Assembly (NCBI RefSeq): GCF_013372105.1
Contig: NZ_CP053825.1
Coordinates: forward strand, 248,001-312,000
Length of the DNA: 64,000 nucleotides
Direction: 5' to 3'
From: Campylobacter armoricus
Lineage (GTDB): Bacteria > Campylobacterota > Campylobacteria > Campylobacterales > Campylobacteraceae
Each line of letters opens with the position of its first letter. The stretch's first letter is position 1. The position numbers and the translations under genes were made by a program. The notes beneath the pieces were generated by a model. That model was not told the origin of the DNA and searched no databases. It worked only from the letters and a program-made list of their open reading frames with translations. Of the stretch, positions 26,497 through 35,388 are shown piece by piece.

Positions 26497-28028
26497 AATT
26501 TCTTTTTATAATTTTTAGCAATCTTTCTAAGTTTAAAGGGTAGGCTAAGATAGCCTATTTTAAAAGGGGTTCTTGAAGCTTGTAAAAGCGCATTGCCTAA
26601 AAGATAGGGTAAATGTGTTTTGGCTATTTGAGCGTGTTTATAGTCTGCATAGGCTTTTAGAGATGGTAGATTTTTTTGATCTTTTTGATTTTTAAAATGT
26701 TCTTTTTTAACTTTTCTTAATTCAAAAGGTATTTTAAAGTAACCTAGATAACTTTGGCTATTTTTTATGATAGCTTCTCCAAGCTTATAACTTAATCTTT
26801 CCTTTATCCTTAAACTAGCTCCATAAAGCTGATTATTTTGATGGATAAATATTTCATATTCATTTTTTAAACCCTTGTGATTTAAAAAGCATAAAAGATT
26901 ATGATTTTGACTTTGTAAAAATGTTTGTGTATCAAGTTTAGTTAGCTCATGGTATTCTAACGCTAATTCTTTATAAAATACGATAGGTGGAATTAAAATT
27001 TCATTAGTATTTATAATATGGTAGTAGTAGTAGTGGTGGTGGGGGGGGGTAATTGTGTATTCATTTTTTACTACTTCCTTTTTTACAAGTAGAATTCCTA
27101 TTAAATCTACATAATCAAGTCTAAGTGTTTTTTCATTTGCTGAACTTAAACCTAAACTTTCTTCGCTTTGTTTGGTAATTTGTGTATTAACATATAAAAA
27201 AGTTTTATCATCACAAATTGCTTTTTCATTTTGTATATCTTGAAAAGTATTGATAAGCCCAAAATTTTTTACTAATTTAAAAGATGAGTTTTCAATATTT
27301 ATAGATGATATAGTGTGGGTTGTTAGATTGGTTTGATTCCAAGTGTGTATGCCTAAAATTTGATAATCTTTTAGCTCTTTTGGAAAAAAGACTTTTTCAT
27401 TAGCTTTGATTTTTACAACTTGCTCACAAAAAAATGAGTTTTTATGCTCTATTTTAGTTAAATTTGATGGTGTAAAGATATAAAATTTTCTTTTTGAACA
27501 AATGATATTTTCTTTGGATTTTTTAAAAGTATGTAAATTTTTTATAATATTTTTACCAAGCTCTTGCATTGCTAGTGGCATAGGATGAAATTTGTAATTT
27601 TGATCAAAATCATAAAGATTATTTTTTTGATAGTAAAGATCTATATCGATTAGATTAAACCCATAATAAGCACAATTTTTCCTGTGGGCTTCATTGATAG
27701 CTTTTGATTTATCATTATAAGCTGGTATGGGGAGTATAAGCACTATGGTGATTTTATTTGTTTTGTAAAGTTCTTCATAAAAATAGTCAATATTTCTAAG
27801 TATAATATTTAAACTCATTGGGTTTAAATAATCATTGATATTTGATTCGCTGATGATATAAGTGCTTTTATTTATATTTTCTTTGTGGCGTATTAATTCA
27901 TAAAGATTTTGCAAAGAAGTACTAAGTCCTAAAGCGTAGTTATGTAGTTTGATGTTTTTATTTTCAAGACCTACTCGGAGTCCATTTTTAACTACACTAT
28001 TACTACCACCTAGTAAGATTACATCCAT
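26493..28028 (-). CDS. SGNH-hydrolase-like capsule modification protein with SYKLG module and compound repeat tract
   Basis: A 511-residue protein on the opposite strand to the rest of the locus. The N-terminus MDVILLGGSNSV, the ESNINDY segment and YKFHPMPLAM correspond to blocks I, III and the His block of an SGNH fold and parallel the gene at 8024. Residues about 410-511 are the shared module: ERLSYKLGEAIIKNS, LPSLKAYADYKHA, LPYLLGNALLQ, FKIGYLSLPFKLRK. Its tail has no G tract; instead the tract (C9 in sense) lies mid-protein near residue 326, next to three CAC and four TAC codons encoding PPHHHYYYY. In frame as sequenced. A slip would remove the module altogether. It may be an acyl or phosphoryl-type transferase or esterase; function unproven. 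Confidence 0.72.
   Translation of the reverse strand: MDVILLGGSNSVVKNGLRVGLENKNIKLHNYALGLSTSLQNLYELIRHKENINKSTYIISESNINDYLNPMSLNIILRNIDYFYEELYKTNKITIVLILPIPAYNDKSKAINEAHRKNCAYYGFNLIDIDLYYQKNNLYDFDQNYKFHPMPLAMQELGKNIIKNLHTFKKSKENIICSKRKFYIFTPSNLTKIEHKNSFFCEQVVKIKANEKVFFPKELKDYQILGIHTWNQTNLTTHTISSINIENSSFKLVKNFGLINTFQDIQNEKAICDDKTFLYVNTQITKQSEESLGLSSANEKTLRLDYVDLIGILLVKKEVVKNEYTITPPHHHYYYYHIINTNEILIPPIVFYKELALEYHELTKLDTQTFLQSQNHNLLCFLNHKGLKNEYEIFIHQNNQLYGASLRIKERLSYKLGEAIIKNSQSYLGYFKIPFELRKVKKEHFKNQKDQKNLPSLKAYADYKHAQIAKTHLPYLLGNALLQASRTPFKIGYLSLPFKLRKIAKNYKKKF
27021..27049 (+). repeat. Compound repeat: GTA/GTG triplets plus G9
   Basis: On the + strand four GTA-type and three GTG-type triplets run directly into nine G. 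Triplet change would alter the length of the His/Tyr run, while G change would switch the frame of the minus-strand gene. Confidence 0.8.
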
Positions 28029-28130
28029 AATTTCTTTCTTTATTATTATAAATTTATATTAATTTTACAAAATATTTTTTAATGAATAATTTCAGAGTAA
28101 AAACACCTCATTTTGCCTTTAAATAAGCAT

Positions 28131-28159
28131 TTGACAAAGATAACAACTTTAGCTATATT
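28131..28159 (+). promoter_or_regulatory. Sigma-70 promoter with full -35 (TTGACA, 17 bp, TATATT)
   Basis: TTGACA at 28131-28136 and TATATT at 28154-28159 with 17-base spacing, upstream of the hydrolase-P450 operon. A consensus -35 is rare in Campylobacter, so this is probably a strong promoter. Confidence 0.65.
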
Positions 28160-28192
28160 TTTAAATTCATTTTGAGTTTATTTGGGATTTTA

Positions 28193-29329
28193 ATGGATAA
28201 ATTGTGTCAAAAAAGAGATGTTTTTTATATAGCTGGTTATGATCCTAGGGGGTATAGGCACTACTATACTATGTTTAAAAAAAACCTTTCTTTGCAAAAT
28301 GAATTTTTAGCTTATGATTATACTTTATCAAAAGCTAAAGTAAAAGAAAATACTTATCCATTTTGGCAAATTCAAACTCCATATACAAATACTACTTATA
28401 CTTTTTTAAGTTGGAATGATATAGTCAAGAAAAACTGGTCAGAAGGTATAAAAGATGCTTTGAGTGATTGTTATAGTTTTTTTAGAATTTATACCATCAC
28501 AGGACTTTTTTTAAAATTTGGCAAAGAATCCCCACATCAACTCATCACAGGCTATTATCCGTTTTTTTATGTGTTTTTGAGTTTGATTTTTACTTTATTT
28601 TTTGCTTTTGGAAGTTTATTTTATTTACAAAATTTTCATATTGTTTTAGCAATTATAGCTTTTATTTTGAGCATGGTGCTTTTACCAAAAATGTTTTATA
28701 GATTAGGAAAAAAACTAGCTGTTTTTTGGATAGCTAGAATTTGTTCTTTTTGTGCAAATTGGGAAAAAAATAGACAGGGTCAATTAGAACAAAGAATGCA
28801 AGAATTTTCTCAAACAATTTTTGAAAATTTAAAAACTCATTCTAAAGAAAAAGATTATGAATTAATTTTAATAGCTCATAGTGTAGGAACGATTTTGTGT
28901 ATTAATGTTTTGACCAAAGTGCTAAAAAAATGCGAACAAGAAAATATTGATTTCTCAAATTTAAAAATACTCACTTTAGGAGAGTGTATTCCACTAGTGA
29001 GTTATCAGAAAAAATCACATGAGTTTAGAAAAGACTTGGAGTATTTGGGAAGTAAAAATTTAATATGGTATGATTTTACTTCTATTATTGATGGTGCTTG
29101 TTTTGCACAAATTGATTTTATACGCACAAGTGGAGTAAAAGCTAAATTTAGTCCAAAGTACTTTTCGGCTAAATTTCATACCTTATATAAAAGTAAAGAT
29201 TATAAAAAAATCAAAAAAGATAAATACAAAGCACATTTTTTATATTTATTTGCTACACAAATTCAAGGAATATATAATTTTTTTGAATTTATTGTAGGTA
29301 AAAATAAATTAGAAGAAAAAATTAGATAG
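28193..29329 (+). CDS. Membrane protein with alpha/beta-hydrolase motif (Cj1412-like)
   Basis: About 378 residues from ATG 28193 (an in-frame TTG at 28172 is an alternative start). The N-terminal part (DVFYIAGYDPRGYRHYYTMFK) has a hydrolase-like G-Y-D-P-R-G turn, two adjacent hydrophobic segments lie around residues 125-175, and LILIAHSVGTILCINVL near residue 225 is a lipase/esterase nucleophile elbow (x-H-S-x-G). Asp and His partners could be in the C-terminal third (DGACFAQIDFIR, AKFHTLYKS). It is first in a three-gene operon with the P450 and a small membrane protein, an arrangement also found beside kpsS in C. jejuni. A lipid-processing role is plausible but inferred. Confidence 0.72.
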   Translation: MDKLCQKRDVFYIAGYDPRGYRHYYTMFKKNLSLQNEFLAYDYTLSKAKVKENTYPFWQIQTPYTNTTYTFLSWNDIVKKNWSEGIKDALSDCYSFFRIYTITGLFLKFGKESPHQLITGYYPFFYVFLSLIFTLFFAFGSLFYLQNFHIVLAIIAFILSMVLLPKMFYRLGKKLAVFWIARICSFCANWEKNRQGQLEQRMQEFSQTIFENLKTHSKEKDYELILIAHSVGTILCINVLTKVLKKCEQENIDFSNLKILTLGECIPLVSYQKKSHEFRKDLEYLGSKNLIWYDFTSIIDGACFAQIDFIRTSGVKAKFSPKYFSAKFHTLYKSKDYKKIKKDKYKAHFLYLFATQIQGIYNFFEFIVGKNKLEEKIR

Positions 29330-29338
29330 GAGAAAATT

Positions 29339-30706
29339 ATGGGTCAATGTCCTTTTCATCCAAAGCCTTATAAAAATAAAGCTTCCACTCTTACGACTTT
29401 TTTATTCAAAAGAAGATCTTGGCTTGATGGATTATATGAAAGAAGCTATAAAATGATGATGGGTAGAGTCCAAATGCCTGGTTTTGATCTTTATGTGGTA
29501 AATGATCCAAAAGAAGTAAGACGCATTATGGTTGATGAGGTAAGAGAATATCCAAAAAGCCAACTTTTACATGAATTACTTGAACCGCTTTTGGGTGTTA
29601 GTATTTTTACTACAAATGGTAGAGTATGGGAAAAACAAAGAGAGCTTTTAAGACCTTCTTTTGAAATGACAAGGATTTCTAAGGTTTTTGGTTTGATGAG
29701 TGAGGCAGCTTCTGATATGATGGCTAGATTTGCAAAGTATGAAGATAAAGCGATTATAGAAGTAGATGAAGCTATGACTTTTGTAACTGCTGATGTGATT
29801 TTTAGAACTATCATGTCATCAAAACTTGACGAGCAAAAAGGCAAAATTGTTTTAGATGCTTTTGTAACTGTGCAAGAACAAACGGTTAAAACAGCTATGC
29901 GAAGAATGTTTCGTTTTCCAACTTGGCTTTCAAATCTTTTAGGTGAGAGAAAAAGACTTAAGGCAGGTGGAGTTATACGCAAGGTTTTATCTGATATTAT
30001 CAAACCAAGATATGAAAATGCTTTAAATGATCAAGGAAAATACGAAGATATTTTATCTTCTTTGCTTATGGTGGTAGATGCAGATACTAATGAAAGATTT
30101 TCTTTTGATGAAATTTTAGATCAAGTTGCCATGCTTTTCTTAGCAGGTCATGAAACTACCGCAAGCTCACTTACTTGGACATTGTATATTTTGAGTATGT
30201 CTCCAAATGAACAACAAAAAGCTTATGAAGAGATTATGCAAGTTGCAGGTGATGAAAAATTTACCATAGAGCATATTAAATCTATGAAATATCTGACTAA
30301 TATTTTCAAAGAAAGCTTAAGACTTTATCCTCCTGTGGGATTTTTTGCTAGAGAAGCAAGAAATGAAAGTAAAATGAGAGATAAACTTATTAAAAAAGGT
30401 TCAGGTGTAGTGGTAGCTCCTTGGCTTATCCATAGACATGATAGTTTTTGGGAAAATCCTCATGAATTCGATCCAAGTCGTCATGAAGATAAAAGTAAAA
30501 TTAAAAAAGATACTTATATGCCTTTTGGTATGGGAGAGCGTATTTGTATAGGGCAAGGTTTTGCTATGCAAGAAGCAATTTTAATTTTAGCAAATATTTT
30601 AAGGACTTATAAGTTAGAATTAGAAGAAAATTTTGTACCTGATATTGTAGGAAGGCTTACTATAAGATCAGCAAATGGTATGAATATAAGATTTATCAAA
30701 AGGTAA
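29339..30706 (+). CDS. Cytochrome P450 (CYP172-like)
   Basis: A 455-residue soluble-type P450 monooxygenase. The heme-thiolate loop FGMGERICIG places the Cys ligand near residue 401; the I-helix FLAGHETTASSLTW is near residue 265; the K-helix ExxR is KESLRLYPPVGFF; a PERF-like FDPSRHEDKS follows. The N-terminus MGQCPFHPKPYK has no membrane anchor. It follows the hydrolase gene by 9 bases and is followed by the small membrane protein after 2 bases. C. jejuni has one P450, CYP172A1, in the same position beside the capsule locus; substrate unknown, and effects on the cell envelope have been reported there. No ferredoxin or reductase gene is in the window. Confidence 0.95.
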   Translation: MGQCPFHPKPYKNKASTLTTFLFKRRSWLDGLYERSYKMMMGRVQMPGFDLYVVNDPKEVRRIMVDEVREYPKSQLLHELLEPLLGVSIFTTNGRVWEKQRELLRPSFEMTRISKVFGLMSEAASDMMARFAKYEDKAIIEVDEAMTFVTADVIFRTIMSSKLDEQKGKIVLDAFVTVQEQTVKTAMRRMFRFPTWLSNLLGERKRLKAGGVIRKVLSDIIKPRYENALNDQGKYEDILSSLLMVVDADTNERFSFDEILDQVAMLFLAGHETTASSLTWTLYILSMSPNEQQKAYEEIMQVAGDEKFTIEHIKSMKYLTNIFKESLRLYPPVGFFAREARNESKMRDKLIKKGSGVVVAPWLIHRHDSFWENPHEFDPSRHEDKSKIKKDTYMPFGMGERICIGQGFAMQEAILILANILRTYKLELEENFVPDIVGRLTIRSANGMNIRFIKR

Positions 30707-30708
30707 AA

Positions 30709-31062
30709 ATGAAAGAAAAATTAGCAGGAACCATACTACTTTGCGCTATTGTTCCTTTGGCTGTAATTAGCTATCTTTTTATAGTTATAGTAGGTACTTT
30801 TGGAAATCCTGCTAGAGTTAGACAGGGTGTGAGAGCGCTTGATCATTTTGTTAATGCGACTTTGTTTAATGGTTATGCTTGGGAGTCTTTATCTTCACAT
30901 GCTTGGAGAGAGCGTCATAAAAGATGGGCAAAAATAGTTATTAAAATTACAGATTTTTTCGATAAAGATCATTGTCAAAAGGCCAATAAAAGAGAACAAG
31001 CTATAGTTGATTTGGTATTGGAAAAAAAACTTACCGAGCAAACAGTCGGTAAGCAACTTTAG
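30709..31062 (+). CDS. Small inner-membrane protein (Cj1410-like)
   Basis: A 117-residue protein with one clear N-terminal transmembrane segment (about residues 6-31, LAGTILLCAIVPLAVISYLF) followed by a basic, soluble part (HAWRERHKRWAK) that would lie in the cytoplasm or periplasm. I recognise no catalytic domain. It is the last gene of the hydrolase-P450 operon. Its final codons contain the nusA terminator of the opposite strand, and its stop overlaps the nusA stop by 2 bases. Confidence 0.8.
   Translation: MKEKLAGTILLCAIVPLAVISYLFIVIVGTFGNPARVRQGVRALDHFVNATLFNGYAWESLSSHAWRERHKRWAKIVIKITDFFDKDHCQKANKREQAIVDLVLEKKLTEQTVGKQL
31021..31053 (-). terminator. Rho-independent terminator of nusA, inside the facing gene's coding end
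   Basis: CTTACCGA (31030-31037) and TCGGTAAG (31046-31053) form a perfect 8-bp stem with an 8-base loop. On the minus strand the stem is followed by eight T (31022-31029), the classic arrangement for nusA. The same stem on the + strand lacks a good T run. Confidence 0.82.
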
Positions 31063-32150
31063 TTTTCTCCAAATAAAGCTTTAAGGTTTTTAAATGCTTC
31101 TTCTTGGTTAGCTGTTTTATCTTCATTGTTTATTTCGTTTAGTTCTATTTCATATCCAAGAAGCATGCTAGCTAAGCGTATATTAATCCCACTTTTCCCT
31201 ATGGCTTTGCTTTTTTGCTCACTATTTAGCGTTACAATAGCTTTTTTATCTTCAATACTAACAGAATTTATAATTGCTGGAGCTAAACTTCTAGTGATTA
31301 AAATTGCCATTTCATTAGAATACTCAATGCAGTCAATATTTTCATTTTTTAATTCTTTACTTACAGCATTGATTCTAACTCCTTTTATACCTACAGTAGC
31401 ACCTACTGCATCGATACTAGAACTATTAGTTTGTAATATAATTTTTGCTCTTTCACCCGGAATTCTAGCACTTGCATAAATACTAATAAGCCCATCTTTA
31501 ATTTCAGGAACTTCAGCTTTTAATAGAGCTTCTAAAAATTTAGGACTAGTTCTACTAAGTTCCATTCTTATTCCTGATTTATCAATATACACATGTCTAA
31601 TAACAGCTTTAATCACATCACCAACTTTAAATTTTTCACCTTTAATGCGGTTTTTTCTTGGTAAATATGCACGAAATTCATCAATTTCTACATAAGTATT
31701 TTCTTCGCTATCTACTCTTACTACACTACCAAAAACCATATGTCCTACCATTTTTTGATATTTTTCATAGATTTTTTCTTCTAAAAGTTTTTGGATGTTA
31801 TATTCTAATTCTTTATGCAAAGTATTTACTGCAGTGCGACCTAAATTTTCTAAAGAACACTCATAAGTTAGCTCATCACCAATCTCTACATCTTTAACCT
31901 CAGCTTTTGCTTTACTTAGAGCAATAAAATGTTCATTTTCATTTTTTAATCTTTCATCATTGTCAGCTACTACGATGATTTTTTGATAGAGTTGTAAATT
32001 TTTACTTGAATCAACAAAAAATTCATATTTATCACCATAAATTTTCTTAGCAGTATTGATAAGTGCTTTTTTAACTCTTTCCCTTACATCTTCTATTTGT
32101 AAATTTTTTTCATTAGCAATGGATTCAATTATATCTGTGATTTTTTCCAT
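31059..32150 (-). CDS. nusA: NusA, transcription termination/antitermination factor
   Basis: A 363-residue RNA-polymerase-binding factor acting in pausing, termination and antitermination. N-terminal domain about residues 1-125; S1 domain (MVGHMVFGSVVRVDSEENTY, YLPRKNRIKGEKFKVGD) about 130-200; then tandem KH domains, with VGIKGVRINAVSKELKNENID and AIGKSGINIRLASMLLGYEIEL. No C-terminal acidic repeats, as usual outside the gammaproteobacteria. Monocistronic here: divergent from the miaB operon and terminated by the hairpin at 31021-31053. In C. jejuni nusA also lies beside miaB. Confidence 0.95.
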   Translation of the reverse strand: MEKITDIIESIANEKNLQIEDVRERVKKALINTAKKIYGDKYEFFVDSSKNLQLYQKIIVVADNDERLKNENEHFIALSKAKAEVKDVEIGDELTYECSLENLGRTAVNTLHKELEYNIQKLLEEKIYEKYQKMVGHMVFGSVVRVDSEENTYVEIDEFRAYLPRKNRIKGEKFKVGDVIKAVIRHVYIDKSGIRMELSRTSPKFLEALLKAEVPEIKDGLISIYASARIPGERAKIILQTNSSSIDAVGATVGIKGVRINAVSKELKNENIDCIEYSNEMAILITRSLAPAIINSVSIEDKKAIVTLNSEQKSKAIGKSGINIRLASMLLGYEIELNEINNEDKTANQEEAFKNLKALFGEN

Positions 32151-32236
32151 AATGACAATACAACCTTAATTTTGGATTTTTATTTTTGAAGAATAAAATT
32201 ATATCTTTAATAAGTTTAATTAAAAGTAAAATTTGC

Positions 32237-32242
32237 TATAAT
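32237..32242 (+). promoter_or_regulatory. -10 box (GCTATAAT) of the miaB operon
   Basis: TATAAT with the G/C just upstream that Campylobacter -10 elements often show; about 32 bases before the ATG of the small ORF. Confidence 0.6.
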
Positions 32243-32273
32243 TTCAGATTAAAAAAGCTTGAGGATGATGATT

Positions 32274-32516
32274 ATGGATTTAAAAATAGCAAGAACCTCT
32301 GTTGATGAAAAGCCAAAAAGTATAAGTTTAGAAAACATTGAAAAGGCTGTAGATAAAGAAGGTCAAAAATTTTTTTATTTTGATAAAGATAATGCTCATA
32401 AACAATTAATTGCTTTAGTGGAGCATTTTGAAAAAAAAGGAAAATGTGTTTATCATAGAACAATTAAATATGGTTTAGATGATGCAGATTTTATGTATGA
32501 GGTACATATTCTTTGA
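32274..32516 (+). CDS. Small conserved protein upstream of miaB (Cj0459-like)
   Basis: An 80-residue soluble protein from ATG 32274, chosen because GAGGA lies 8-9 bases before it; two ATGs just upstream (32265, 32268) overlap the RBS. Sequence shows [35 protein letters not shown] and [18 protein letters not shown], a mixed alpha/beta composition with no family I can name. Its stop overlaps the TTG start of miaB, so it is cotranslated with it. The same small gene sits beside miaB in C. jejuni. Confidence 0.78.
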   Translation: MDLKIARTSVDEKPKSISLENIEKAVDKEGQKFFYFDKDNAHKQLIALVEHFEKKGKCVYHRTIKYGLDDADFMYEVHIL

Positions 32517-33811
32517 GTAAAAAGCTTTTTATACAAACTTTAGGTTGTGCTATGAATGTTAGAGATTCAGAGCACATGATAGCTGAACTTAAAGAAAAAG
32601 AAAATTATGAATTAACTCAAGATGCCAAAGAAGCAGATTTAATTTTAATCAATACTTGTTCAGTGCGTGAAAAACCTGTACATAAACTTTTTTCAGAAGT
32701 TGGAAGTTTTGAAAAAATTAAAAAAAATGGTGCAAAAATAGGAGTTTGTGGATGTACTGCTTCTCATTTAGGAGATGAGATTTTTAAGCGTGCTCCTAAT
32801 GTGGATTTTGTTTTAGGAGCTAGAAATGTTTCTAAAATTACAAAAGCTATAAATACTCCAAAATTTTTAGGCAATGATATAGATTTTGATGAGAGTAATT
32901 ATGCTTTTGCAGATTTTAGAAATAGTCTTTATAAAACTTATGTTAATATTTCCATAGGTTGTGATAAGCATTGTACTTATTGTATAGTACCTCATACAAG
33001 AGGTGATGAAATTTCTATACCTTTTGAGATTATTAAAAATGAAGCCTTAAAAGCAGTTTCAAATGGTGCTAAAGAAATTTTTTTATTAGGACAAAATGTT
33101 AATAATTATGGTAAAAGATTTTCCAATACACACGAGAAGATTAATTTTTCAGATCTTTTGGAAAAATTAAGTGAAATTGAAGGTTTAGAACGAATTCGTT
33201 TTACAAGCCCTCATCCTTTACATATGGATGATAGATTCTTAGAAGTTTTTTCTAAAAATCCTAAAGTATGTAAATCAATGCATATGCCTTTGCAAAGTGG
33301 TTCGAGTGAAATTTTAAAAGCTATGAAGAGAGGTTATACTAAAGAATGGTATTTAGATAGAGCCTTAAAGCTTCGTTCTATGTGTAAGGATGTGAGTATT
33401 TCCACTGATGTGATAGTAGCTTTTCCAGGTGAGAGTGATAAAGACTTCGAAGATACTTTAGATGTGCTTGAAAAAGTAAGATTTGAGCAAATGTTTTCGT
33501 TTAAATATTCTAAAAGACCACTAACTAAAGCAGCAACTATGCCAAATCAAATTCCTGATGATATAGCTTCAAAGCGTTTGAGTATTTTGCAAGCTAGGCA
33601 TACAGAAATTTTAGATGAAATCGTTGCAAAACAAAAAGATAAGGAATTTAAAGTTTTATTTGAAGAGTTAAGAAGTGATGGTTTTGTAGCGGGTAGAAGT
33701 GATAATAATTTTTTAATTCAAGTAAAAGGAAGTGAAGAATTATTAGGACAAATGAAAAAAGTTAAAATCACCAATCCTAGGCGTATGGTGTTAAATGGTG
33801 AAATCTTTTAA
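32513..33811 (+). CDS. miaB: MiaB, tRNA-2-methylthio-N6-dimethylallyladenosine synthase
   Basis: A 432-residue radical SAM methylthiotransferase that modifies A37 of tRNAs reading UNN codons. The N-terminal UPF0004 domain has its three cluster Cys (TLGCAMN, NTCSVRE, GVCGCTA), the radical SAM cluster is [15 protein letters not shown] (CxxxCxxC) near residue 145, and a C-terminal TRAM domain ends the protein. Start is TTG 32513 in a TTGA overlap with the preceding small gene; [12 protein letters not shown] fits the family start exactly. Overlaps the next gene by 17 bases. Confidence 0.95.
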   Translation: MSKKLFIQTLGCAMNVRDSEHMIAELKEKENYELTQDAKEADLILINTCSVREKPVHKLFSEVGSFEKIKKNGAKIGVCGCTASHLGDEIFKRAPNVDFVLGARNVSKITKAINTPKFLGNDIDFDESNYAFADFRNSLYKTYVNISIGCDKHCTYCIVPHTRGDEISIPFEIIKNEALKAVSNGAKEIFLLGQNVNNYGKRFSNTHEKINFSDLLEKLSEIEGLERIRFTSPHPLHMDDRFLEVFSKNPKVCKSMHMPLQSGSSEILKAMKRGYTKEWYLDRALKLRSMCKDVSISTDVIVAFPGESDKDFEDTLDVLEKVRFEQMFSFKYSKRPLTKAATMPNQIPDDIASKRLSILQARHTEILDEIVAKQKDKEFKVLFEELRSDGFVAGRSDNNFLIQVKGSEELLGQMKKVKITNPRRMVLNGEIF

Positions 33812-34418
33812 GATTAATCTTCTAGCTTTTGGAATTTTTTTATTACAATGGCTAGTTTTTTTAACTTGTAAAAAAGTTTATTTGGGAAAAGAATTATCAC
33901 AAAAACCTTGTGTGATACTTTTTTGGCACGGGCGTCTTGCTTTGATGCCATTTGCATATCGTAAAATGGGTATTAAAGGTAAAAAAGCTTATGTGATGAT
34001 TTCGCACCACAAAGATGGAGAAATCATTGCTAGAAATATAGCTTTATTTGGTTTAAATGCTTTGAGAGGTAGTACCAGCAGGGGTGCTTTATCTTTATTA
34101 AAACAAGCTTTTAAAATTTTAGATCAAGGTGATGATATTATTATTACTCCAGATGGTCCTAGAGGACCATATCATAGTCTTTCAGATGGTTCTGTAATGA
34201 TTGCTTTGAAAAAAAATGTCCCTCTCTTTTTGTTAAATTACGAGGCAAGTTCTTTTTGGGAATTTAAAAGTTGGGATAAAATGATATTACCAAAACCATT
34301 TTCTAAAATTACTTATAGATTAAGTGAAGAAATCAAAATAAAAAATTTAAATTTAGAAGAAGCTAAAGTATTGATAAAAGAAAAATTTGATATGATAAGT
34401 CAAATAGATAGAGGTTAA
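33795..34418 (+). CDS. DUF374/lysophospholipid acyltransferase-like membrane protein
   Basis: A 207-residue protein with an N-terminal membrane segment ([17 protein letters not shown]), then [38 protein letters not shown] and [15 protein letters not shown]. These are the blocks of the DUF374 branch of the LPLAT superfamily (an H-x4-D-like SHHKDGE and the TPDGPRGP substrate loop), which acylate lipid A or lysophospholipids. Coupled to miaB by a 17-base overlap. Similar to C. jejuni Cj0457. Substrate uncertain. Confidence 0.8.
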   Translation: MVKSFKINLLAFGIFLLQWLVFLTCKKVYLGKELSQKPCVILFWHGRLALMPFAYRKMGIKGKKAYVMISHHKDGEIIARNIALFGLNALRGSTSRGALSLLKQAFKILDQGDDIIITPDGPRGPYHSLSDGSVMIALKKNVPLFLLNYEASSFWEFKSWDKMILPKPFSKITYRLSEEIKIKNLNLEEAKVLIKEKFDMISQIDRG

Positions 34419-34422
34419 TACT

Positions 34423-35388
34423 ATGTTATCTTTTTTTAGAAAGTATATATTACAACTTTTGGTTTGTATATGTTATGATGAAAAACAATATATTATAAGA
34501 TGTCATACTTGGAAAAAATCTCAAGCTATTGATACTTTTGAAAAAAGTTTTGAAGATAAAGAAAAAGCCATAGAATATGTAAAAAATTTAACCAAAGATT
34601 TTCAAATTTATTATATAAGCATTTTCTTTACACCTATTGCTCAAGGTATAATTCCAAGTTCAAATTTTAAAGACTTACCTAAATTTGGTGTAGATGAAAA
34701 TAGTGTTAAATGTGTTTCGTTTAACAATAGCTTATTGTATGCTTCTAGTGTTTCATTACAATCTTGTCAAGAAGATTATGAGAGCTTTGGGGGATTAGAT
34801 TTAATTTATTCCCCTTTTTCTCTGCTTTATTATTGTATGGAAAACAAGGGATTTGGAGATAAAATTGGGCTTTATGTGTATAGATATCATGATTTTGTTG
34901 CTATGTTAATTTGTAAAAATAATTCAATTTTATTTGGTAGTTATTTTAATATTGCTAGTCAAAATTACGAAGATGATGAAGATTTTCTAGATGAAATAAA
35001 AGAAGAGTATGCTGCTTTAGATTTAGATGATGAAAATAATAATGAAGAAGAACAAAATTTTGATTTAAAAAGTTTAGAAGAAATGAGTCAAGAACTTGAG
35101 AAGATAGATGAATTAGAAGAGCAAGAAGAAATTCCTATGGAGTCTTTAGAGAATTTTAGTTCTGATATGAAAATGATAGAATATATCATTTCCAGTGTAA
35201 AAGAATTTTACCAAAATCCCTTGTATGAAAATAACTTTTTAGAAGAAATTATTATATTTGATGAAGAGAGTTTTAGCCATACTTCTTTGGATTATTTAGA
35301 AAATGAACTTTTTATCAAGCCAAAGGTAGAGCTTGTAGATACTTTAAATTTAATGAATGAACTTATGGTAAAGGACTTAAAATTATGA
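34423..35388 (+). CDS. Putative PilM/GspL-like cytoplasmic platform protein
   Basis: A 321-residue protein I do not recognise by family name. The N-terminal half alternates beta strands and helices (GLDLIYSPFSLLYYCMENKG, KIGLYVYRYHDFVAMLI, NNSILFGSYFNIAS) in a way reminiscent of the actin-like fold of PilM/GspL. The middle (about 185-240) is very acidic, probably disordered. It is followed, with 4-base and 14-base overlaps, by two single-TM coiled-coil proteins that look like PilN and PilO. The PilM assignment is therefore mainly contextual. No Walker-type motif is seen. Homologous in position to Cj0456. Confidence 0.55.
   Translation: MLSFFRKYILQLLVCICYDEKQYIIRCHTWKKSQAIDTFEKSFEDKEKAIEYVKNLTKDFQIYYISIFFTPIAQGIIPSSNFKDLPKFGVDENSVKCVSFNNSLLYASSVSLQSCQEDYESFGGLDLIYSPFSLLYYCMENKGFGDKIGLYVYRYHDFVAMLICKNNSILFGSYFNIASQNYEDDEDFLDEIKEEYAALDLDDENNNEEEQNFDLKSLEEMSQELEKIDELEEQEEIPMESLENFSSDMKMIEYIISSVKEFYQNPLYENNFLEEIIIFDEESFSHTSLDYLENELFIKPKVELVDTLNLMNELMVKDLKL

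Noticed and set aside
29491-30003. 170-residue ORF on the minus strand
   Set aside because: It lies wholly opposite the P450 coding sequence, has no RBS or recognisable domain, and is low-complexity Ser/Thr-rich, as expected for a shadow frame.
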